This document shows positions 59,060-64,000 of a stretch of DNA of 64,000 nucleotides, piece by piece. Numbering within the stretch: the first letter of the stretch is position 1; every line of letters starts with the position of its first letter. Origin of the DNA: Streptomyces pyxinae. Lineage in GTDB: Bacteria > Actinomycetota > Actinomycetes > Streptomycetales > Streptomycetaceae. The notes under the pieces are model-generated. The model saw only the letters and a program-made list of their open reading frames with translations. It did no database searches and had not been told where the DNA came from. The position numbers were made by a program, and so were the translations under genes. The DNA lies in contig NZ_JANUGQ010000007.1 in assembly GCF_024756275.1 (NCBI RefSeq), positions 186,001 to 250,000 on the forward strand, read 5' to 3'.

Positions 59060-59968
59060 ATGTCCAGCACCACCTCCCCGCAGACGCCCGAGACCGGCAC
59101 CGCGCGCGTGAAGCGCGGCATGGCGGAGCAGCTCAAGGGCGGCGTCATCATGGACGTGGTCAACGCCGAGCAGGCGAAGATCGCCGAGGACGCCGGCGCG
59201 GTGGCCGTGATGGCCCTGGAGCGGGTCCCGGCGGACATCCGCAAGGACGGCGGCGTGGCCCGGATGTCCGACCCCAACATGATCGAGGAGATCATCGAGG
59301 CGGTCTCCATCCCGGTCATGGCCAAGTCCCGGATCGGCCACTTCGTGGAGGCCCAGGTCCTCCAGTCGCTCGGCGTCGACTACATCGACGAGTCCGAGGT
59401 CCTCACCCCGGCCGACGAGATCAACCACTCCGACAAGTGGGCGTTCACCACCCCCTTCGTCTGTGGCGCCACCAACCTGGGCGAGGCCCTGCGCCGGATC
59501 GCCGAGGGTGCGGCGATGATCCGCTCCAAGGGCGAGGCCGGCACCGGCAACGTGGTCGAGGCCGTCCGCCACCTGCGCCAGATCAAGAACGAGATCGCCA
59601 AGCTGCGCGGCTTCGACAACAACGAGCTGTTCGCCGCCGCCAAGGAGCTGCGCGCCCCCTACGAGCTGGTCAGGGAGGTCGCGGAGCTGGGCAAGCTGCC
59701 GGTCGTCCTCTTCTCGGCCGGCGGTGTGGCCACCCCGGCCGACGCCGCGCTGATGCGCCAGCTCGGCGCCGAGGGCGTCTTCGTGGGCTCCGGCATCTTC
59801 AAGTCGGGCGACCCGGCCAAGCGCGCCGCCGCCATCGTGAAGGCCACCACCTTCTACGACGACCCGAAGATCATCGCGGATGCCTCCCGCAACCTGGGCG
59901 AGGCCATGGTCGGCATCAACTGCGACACCCTGCCCGAGGCCGAGCGCTACGCCAACCGGGGCTGGTAA
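59060..59968 (+). CDS. pdxS: Pyridoxal 5'-phosphate synthase, lyase subunit
   Basis: 302 aa. Builds PLP from ribose 5-phosphate, glyceraldehyde 3-phosphate and ammonia supplied by PdxT; (beta/alpha)8 barrel in a dodecamer. Diagnostic segments: [40 protein letters not shown] (with catalytic Lys), [28 protein letters not shown] and [12 protein letters not shown], all near-invariant. ATG 59060 preceded by GAGTGAGG. One-base overlap with pdxT. Confidence 0.97.
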   Translation: MSSTTSPQTPETGTARVKRGMAEQLKGGVIMDVVNAEQAKIAEDAGAVAVMALERVPADIRKDGGVARMSDPNMIEEIIEAVSIPVMAKSRIGHFVEAQVLQSLGVDYIDESEVLTPADEINHSDKWAFTTPFVCGATNLGEALRRIAEGAAMIRSKGEAGTGNVVEAVRHLRQIKNEIAKLRGFDNNELFAAAKELRAPYELVREVAELGKLPVVLFSAGGVATPADAALMRQLGAEGVFVGSGIFKSGDPAKRAAAIVKATTFYDDPKIIADASRNLGEAMVGINCDTLPEAERYANRGW

Positions 59969-60579
59969 TGACCTCCGGTACCCCGCTGATCGGCGTCCTG
60001 GCCCTCCAGGGCGACGTACGCGAGCACCTGATCGCCCTGGCCGCGGCGGACGCCGTGGCCAGGCCGGTCCGGCGCCCCGAGGAGCTGGCCGAGGTCGACG
60101 GCCTGGTCATCCCGGGCGGCGAGTCCACCACCATCTCCAAGCTGGCCGCGCTCTTCGGGCTGCTGGAGCCGCTGCGGGAGCGGATCGCCGCCGGGATGCC
60201 GGTCTACGGCACCTGCGCCGGTCTGATCATGCTCGCGGACAAGATCCTCGACCCCCGCTCCGGCCAGGAGACCCTGGGCGGCATCGACATGATCGTCCGC
60301 CGCAACGCCTTCGGCCGCCAGAACGAGTCCTTCGAGGCCGCGGTCGCGGTCACCGGGGTGGACGGCGACCCGGTGGAGGGCGTCTTCATCCGGGCCCCCT
60401 GGGTGGAGTCGGTGGGCGCGTCCGTGGAGGTCCTCGCGGAGCACGAGGGCCACATCGTCGCCGTACGGCAGGGCAACGCCCTCGCCACCTCCTTCCACCC
60501 CGAGCTGACCGGCGACCACCGGCTGCACGCCCTGTTCACCGGGATGGTGCGGACCGCGACGGCGCGGACGGCGGCGTGA
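59968..60579 (+). CDS. pdxT: Pyridoxal 5'-phosphate synthase, glutaminase subunit
   Basis: 203 aa. Class I glutamine amidotransferase feeding ammonia to Pdx[17 protein letters not shown] at the start, oxyanion segment [12 protein letters not shown] (~48-59), nucleophile Cys in [10 protein letters not shown] (~82), and His/Glu of the triad in [11 protein letters not shown] (~178). Start ATG overlaps the pdxS TAA by one base (59968). Confidence 0.97.
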   Translation: MTSGTPLIGVLALQGDVREHLIALAAADAVARPVRRPEELAEVDGLVIPGGESTTISKLAALFGLLEPLRERIAAGMPVYGTCAGLIMLADKILDPRSGQETLGGIDMIVRRNAFGRQNESFEAAVAVTGVDGDPVEGVFIRAPWVESVGASVEVLAEHEGHIVAVRQGNALATSFHPELTGDHRLHALFTGMVRTATARTAA

Positions 60580-60641
60580 CGCGATCCCGGTAGGATCACT
60601 CGGGTTCGTATCGACAAGGGTTACGCGAAGGAGACAGGCAG

Positions 60642-61394
60642 ATGTCCGGCCACTCTAAATGGGCTACGACGAAGCACAAGAAGGCCGTGATCGACGCCAA
60701 GCGCGGCAAGCTCTTCGCGAAGCTCATCAAGAACATCGAGGTCGCGGCCCGCACCGGCGGTCCGGACCCGGAGGGCAACCCGACGCTCTTCGACGCCATC
60801 CAGAAGGCGAAGAAGCAGTCCGTCCCCAACAAGAACATCGACTCCGCCGTCAAGCGGGGCGGCGGTCTCGAGGGCGGCGGCGTCGACTACGAGACGATCA
60901 TGTACGAGGGTTACGGCCCGAACGGTGTCGCGGTGCTCATCGAGTGCCTCACCGACAACCGCAACCGCGCCGCCTCCGACGTCCGGGTCGCCATGACCCG
61001 CAACGGCGGTTCGATGGCCGACCCGGGTTCGGTCTCGTACCTCTTCAACCGCAAGGGCGTCGTGATCGTCCCCAAGGGCGAGCTCTCCGAGGACGATGTG
61101 CTCGGCGCGGTCCTGGAGGCGGGCGCCGAGGAGGTCAACGACCTCGGTGAGTCCTTCGAGGTGCTCAGCGAGGCCACCGACCTGGTCGCCGTCCGCACCG
61201 CGCTCCAGGAGGCCGGGATCGACTACGACTCGGCCGAGGCCAACTTCGTCCCGACCATGCAGGTCGAGCTGGACGAGGAGGGCGCGCGCAAGATCTTCAA
61301 GCTGATCGACGCGCTGGAGGACAGCGACGACGTGCAGAACGTCTTCGCCAACTTCGACGTCTCCGACGAGGTGATGGAGAAGGTCGACGCCTGA
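60642..61394 (+). CDS. YebC/PmpR-family protein (TACO1-like)
   Basis: 250 aa. [20 protein letters not shown] at the N-terminus, [19 protein letters not shown] and [19 protein letters not shown]: the universal YebC pattern. Recently linked to relief of ribosome stalling on proline stretches and, in other members, to transcription control. GAAGGAG precedes ATG 60642. The pdxST-yebC-ruvCAB order is common in actinobacteria. Ends before a very strong terminator. Confidence 0.96.
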   Translation: MSGHSKWATTKHKKAVIDAKRGKLFAKLIKNIEVAARTGGPDPEGNPTLFDAIQKAKKQSVPNKNIDSAVKRGGGLEGGGVDYETIMYEGYGPNGVAVLIECLTDNRNRAASDVRVAMTRNGGSMADPGSVSYLFNRKGVVIVPKGELSEDDVLGAVLEAGAEEVNDLGESFEVLSEATDLVAVRTALQEAGIDYDSAEANFVPTMQVELDEEGARKIFKLIDALEDSDDVQNVFANFDVSDEVMEKVDA

Positions 61395-61488
61395 TCCCGG
61401 GTGCCGCCTGATCCCGGGCGATGCCTGGCTCCGGGCGCCGGCCCGTCCGCACGGCGGACGGTCTCGGGTGCCCGCCCGCACGGCGTCC

Positions 61489-61530
61489 GACGCGGCGGGC
61501 CGACGGACTGATCCGTCGGCCCGCCGCGTC
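61489..61530 (+). terminator. Terminator after yebC
   Basis: Perfect 19-bp arms (61489-61507 and 61512-61530; core GGCGGGCCGACGGA / TCCGTCGGCCCGCC) with a 4-nt loop, then GTCGTT. The remaining gap to 61714 holds no gene. Confidence 0.92.
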
Positions 61531-61714
61531 GTCGTTCCCCGTCGTCGTCCCCCTGCCGTCCTGCCGCCGCCGCCCCCTGCCACCCGTCTCCGGGCACTCC
61601 GCGGGGCCGTGTCGCGGGCGGTGCGGTGCGCCGTTGTCGGTCCCGGCCGATAGCCTGCGGCACACAGATGAAACACCTGAACGAACTGGGCCGGAGAGCC
61701 GGGGGAGGGGCGGA

Positions 61715-62479
61715 ATGCGCGTGCTCGGGGTGGATCCGGGGCTGACCCGGTGCGGTGTCGGCGTCGTAGAGGGCGTCGCGGGCCGCCCGCTGACCATGCT
61801 GGGCGTCGGGGTGGTGCGCACCCCCGCCGACGCCGAGACCGGCCACCGGCTGGTCGCGATCGAGCGCGGCATAGAGGAGTGGCTCGACCGGTACGAACCC
61901 GAGCGGGTCGCCGTGGAGCGGGTCTTCAGCCAGCACAATGTACGGACCGTGATGGGCACCGCCCAGGCCAGCGCGGTCGCCATCCTCTGCGCCTCCCGGC
62001 GCGGCATCCCGGTCGCCCTGCACACCCCCAGCGAGGTCAAGGCGGCCGTGACCGGCAGCGGGCGGGCCGAGAAGGCGCAGGTCGGTGCCATGGTCACCCG
62101 GCTGCTGCGGCTCGCGGCCCCGCCCAAGCCGGCCGACGCGGCCGACGCCCTGGCCCTCGCCATCTGCCACATCTGGCGCGCCCCCGCGCAGAACCGCCTC
62201 CAGCGAGCCGTCGCCGCGCACCAGGCGGCCACGGCCCGGCCCGCGGCGGCGGTCGGCCGCCGGACAGCGGTGGCGCCCCCGGCGGTGGCCGCCCGCCGGC
62301 CGCCGAGCACCGGCCAGTCACCCGGCACCGATCAGCCACCGGCCACCGCCCTGCCGCCGGGCACCGATCAGCCACCGGCCTCTCCCCGAACACCTCAGGG
62401 AACACCTCAGGCGGGCCGTCAGGCGGCACCGGCCGCCGCCCCGCACGTCCCGGACGCATCGAAAGGCCGTACGTCATGA
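61715..62479 (+). CDS. ruvC: Holliday junction endonuclease RuvC with extended tail
   Basis: 254 aa. Resolves Holliday junctions with RuvAB. RNase H-like fold: first Asp in [12 protein letters not shown] (~3-14), Glu in [11 protein letters not shown] (~67), then [12 protein letters not shown] (~138-149) with the last catalytic Asp pair. The catalytic domain ends by ~165; the remaining ~85 residues are Pro/Ala/Arg-rich with PGTDQPPA repeats encoded by a ~24-bp tandem repeat (62320-62382). GGGGGAGGGG precedes ATG 61715. ATGA overlap with ruvA. Confidence 0.95.
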   Translation: MRVLGVDPGLTRCGVGVVEGVAGRPLTMLGVGVVRTPADAETGHRLVAIERGIEEWLDRYEPERVAVERVFSQHNVRTVMGTAQASAVAILCASRRGIPVALHTPSEVKAAVTGSGRAEKAQVGAMVTRLLRLAAPPKPADAADALALAICHIWRAPAQNRLQRAVAAHQAATARPAAAVGRRTAVAPPAVAARRPPSTGQSPGTDQPPATALPPGTDQPPASPRTPQGTPQAGRQAAPAAAPHVPDASKGRTS

Positions 62480-63090
62480 TCGCCTTCGTGAGCGGCCCGG
62501 TCGCCGCCCTCGCCCCCACCACCGCGGTGATCGAGGTCGGTGGCGTCGGCATGGCCGTGCAGTGCACCCCCGACACCCTCTCCGGCCTCCGGATCGGGCA
62601 GGAGGCGAGGCTCGCCACCTCCCTGGTGGTCCGGGAGGACTCGCTGACCCTGTACGGCTTCGCCGACGACGACGAGCGCCAGGTCTTCGAGCTGCTCCAG
62701 ACCGCCAGCGGCGTCGGCCCCCGGCTCGCCCAGGCGATGCTGGCCGTGCACCGCCCGGACGCGCTGCGCCGCGCGGTGGCCACCGGGGACGAGAAGGCGC
62801 TCACCGCCGTGCCCGGCATCGGCAAGAAGGGCGCCCAGAAGCTGCTGCTCGAACTGAAGGACCGGCTCGGCGCACCGCTCGGCGCCGCCGCCGGCCAGGG
62901 CATCGGGGCGCCCGTCACCGCCTCCTGGCGCGACCAGCTGCACGCGGCCCTGGTCGGCCTGGGGTACGCCACCCGGGAGGCCGACGAGGCGGTGGCCGCC
63001 GTCACCCCGCAGGCCGAGGCCACCGAGGGCACCCCCCAGGTCGGCACCCTGCTCAAGGCCGCTCTCCAGACCCTCAACCGCACCCGCTGA
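62476..63090 (+). CDS. ruvA: Holliday junction DNA-binding protein RuvA
   Basis: 204 aa. Tetramer that binds four-way junctions and loads RuvB. N-terminal OB domain ([19 protein letters not shown], then [17 protein letters not shown]), two helix-hairpin-helix motifs ([17 protein letters not shown] and [15 protein letters not shown]) and a C-terminal RuvB-interaction domain ([20 protein letters not shown]). ATG 62476 overlaps the ruvC stop, so ruvC and ruvA are coupled. 371 bp with repeats separate it from ruvB. Confidence 0.96.
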   Translation: MIAFVSGPVAALAPTTAVIEVGGVGMAVQCTPDTLSGLRIGQEARLATSLVVREDSLTLYGFADDDERQVFELLQTASGVGPRLAQAMLAVHRPDALRRAVATGDEKALTAVPGIGKKGAQKLLLELKDRLGAPLGAAAGQGIGAPVTASWRDQLHAALVGLGYATREADEAVAAVTPQAEATEGTPQVGTLLKAALQTLNRTR

Positions 63091-63261
63091 GTGTCCGGCC
63101 CGGGCCGAACACCGGCACCGCGCGCCGCCTCCCCCGGGACGCGACGTACGCTTTCGCTCCGTCCACCCCGGAGGGCGCGCGACACGCTTTCGCTCCACCG
63201 GTCCCGCCGGGGCCGCACCTCGTGGCCTCGCGGACGGATCGCCACGCGCGAGCCCGCTCCC

Positions 63262-63339
63262 CACCCTGGAGGGAATGCAACACCCTGGAGGGACCGCGAC
63301 GCCCCTGGAGGGACCGCGACACCCCAGGAGGGACCGCAA
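63262..63339. repeat. 19-20-bp tandem repeat, four copies, between ruvA and ruvB
   Basis: Units at 63262, 63281, 63300 and 63320: CACCCTGGAGGGAATGCAA, CACCCTGGAGGGACCGCGA and two 20-bp variants. Each carries a GGAGGGA Shine-Dalgarno-like word. Upstream, ACGCTTTCGCTCC occurs twice (about 63149 and 63186). Confidence 0.93.
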
Positions 63340-63461
63340 CGGACGCCGCGCCCGGCCCGGCATCCGGCCCTCCCGTCCGACCGCCGGCAGACCACCGGGG
63401 AGCCGCCCCACCGGGCGACCCCGGCCACCCGTACCCGTCCGAGACCCGAAGGCGAACCACC

Positions 63462-64000
63462 GTGAACTGGGACGACCCCGCGACCACGAGCGACGACACC
63501 GCCGCCGAGCGGCTGGTCGGCGCCTCCGCCGACGGCGAGGACCAGGCCGTCGAGGCGGCGCTGCGGCCCAAGTCCCTGGGCGAGTTCGTGGGCCAGGAGC
63601 GGGTCCGCGAGCAGCTCGACCTGGTGCTGCGGGCCGCCCGCGCCCGGGGCGCCACCGCCGACCATGTGCTGCTCTCCGGCGCCCCCGGCCTGGGCAAGAC
63701 CACCCTCTCCATGATCATCGCCGCCGAGATGGGCGCCCCGATCCGGATCACCTCCGGCCCCGCCATCCAGCACGCCGGGGACCTCGCCGCCATCCTCTCC
63801 TCGCTCCAGGAGGGCGAGGTGCTCTTCCTGGACGAGATCCACCGGATGTCCCGGCCCGCGGAGGAGATGCTCTACATGGCGATGGAGGACTTCCGGGTCG
63901 ACGTGGTGGTCGGCAAGGGCCCCGGCGCCACCGCCATCCCGCTGGAGCTGCCCCCGTTCACCCTGGTCGGCGCCACCACCCGGGCCGGGCTGCTGCCGCC
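63462..64000 (+). CDS. ruvB: Holliday junction helicase RuvB (5' part, truncated by window end)
   Basis: First ~179 residues of the AAA+ motor that drives branch migration with RuvA. The window ends inside the gene. GTG 63462 begins VNWDDPAT; then [19 protein letters not shown], Walker [12 protein letters not shown] (~73), [14 protein letters not shown], Walker [11 protein letters not shown] (~122), [12 protein letters not shown] and sensor 1 VGATTRAG (~170): all RuvB hallmarks. A short acidic N-terminal extension is usual in streptomycetes. CCGAAGGCG upstream is a weak ribosome site. Confidence 0.96.
   Translation, partial: MNWDDPATTSDDTAAERLVGASADGEDQAVEAALRPKSLGEFVGQERVREQLDLVLRAARARGATADHVLLSGAPGLGKTTLSMIIAAEMGAPIRITSGPAIQHAGDLAAILSSLQEGEVLFLDEIHRMSRPAEEMLYMAMEDFRVDVVVGKGPGATAIPLELPPFTLVGATTRAGLLP

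Overview
High-GC DNA with short intergenic gaps, frequent GTG/TTG starts, ATGA/GTGA/TGATG start-stop overlaps and Shine-Dalgarno motifs of the GGAG(G) type. The sporulation gene ssgB (37002-37415), TTA codons in a regulator and a small membrane protein, a BluB-CobT fusion, a phosphatidylinositol mannoside operon and pdxST/yebC/ruvCAB synteny all point to a chromosomal core region of a Streptomyces or very close relative. No species can be named from the window alone.

Layout. 1-5549 is the end of the arginine regulon (argD tail, argR, then argG and argH). An L,D-transpeptidase-like gene and the remains of what looks like a bacterial caspase locus lie between argR and argG. 5729-13959 holds housekeeping and envelope genes: a small conserved protein, a DUF4190-like protein, a TetR repressor coupled to an MFS exporter with a clear operator, a PlsC acyltransferase, a Tat-exported glycerophosphodiesterase, a sigma-like protein plus GNAT, and two small membrane proteins. 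14264-17520 is a methionine ABC importer (metN-metI-metQ) preceded by a 28-codon leader peptide ending in a Cys/Met-rich tail. 18858-25813 is cobalamin/siroheme synthesis (cobL, bluB-cobT fusion, fused cobA/cysG). 25947-30768 has a SpoU-type RNA methyltransferase, a membrane-anchored Ser/Thr kinase and small genes. 30969-31468 is a leftward tRNA array (Gly, Cys, 3x Val-GAC), followed by pabB-pabC (folate). 33678-38081 includes two-domain GNAT, DsbA-like, CGNR zinc-finger, ssgB and a TIGR02611-like membrane protein.

38175-38931 has two identical tRNA-Val(CAC) genes flanking an SRPBCC gene. 39008-42283, next to the second tRNA, looks more accessory: a Cys-rich unknown, a TTA-containing HTH/TPR regulator with a TTG start, and a HAD phosphatase. 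42404-45242 has a DEDDh exonuclease and two conserved unknowns. 45762-48386 is thrS (with a perfect leader hairpin) and a HIT hydrolase. 48613-52984 (leftward) is a large conserved membrane protein and an EF-G2-like GTPase. 53490-56436 is the PIM operon: PI-phosphate synthase, PatA-like acyltransferase, PimA. 56827-58632 has VOC, MBL and LemA-like proteins. 59060-64000 is pdxS-pdxT (PLP), yebC, ruvC-ruvA and the start of ruvB.

A recurring oddity is the number of GC-rich tandem repeats between genes, with periods of 7, 8, 19-20, 22-24, 32-33 and about 60 bp. Related repetitive expansions occur inside proteins: the CobT N-terminus, the PatA collagen-like tail, the RuvC tail, the EF-G2 Gly/Asn loop and the ArgR N-terminus. 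Nothing here is a complete new defence or biosynthetic system. The best leads are the Cys/Met leader peptide, the thrS hairpin, the caspase remnant, the two TTA-codon genes, and the collagen-like tail.
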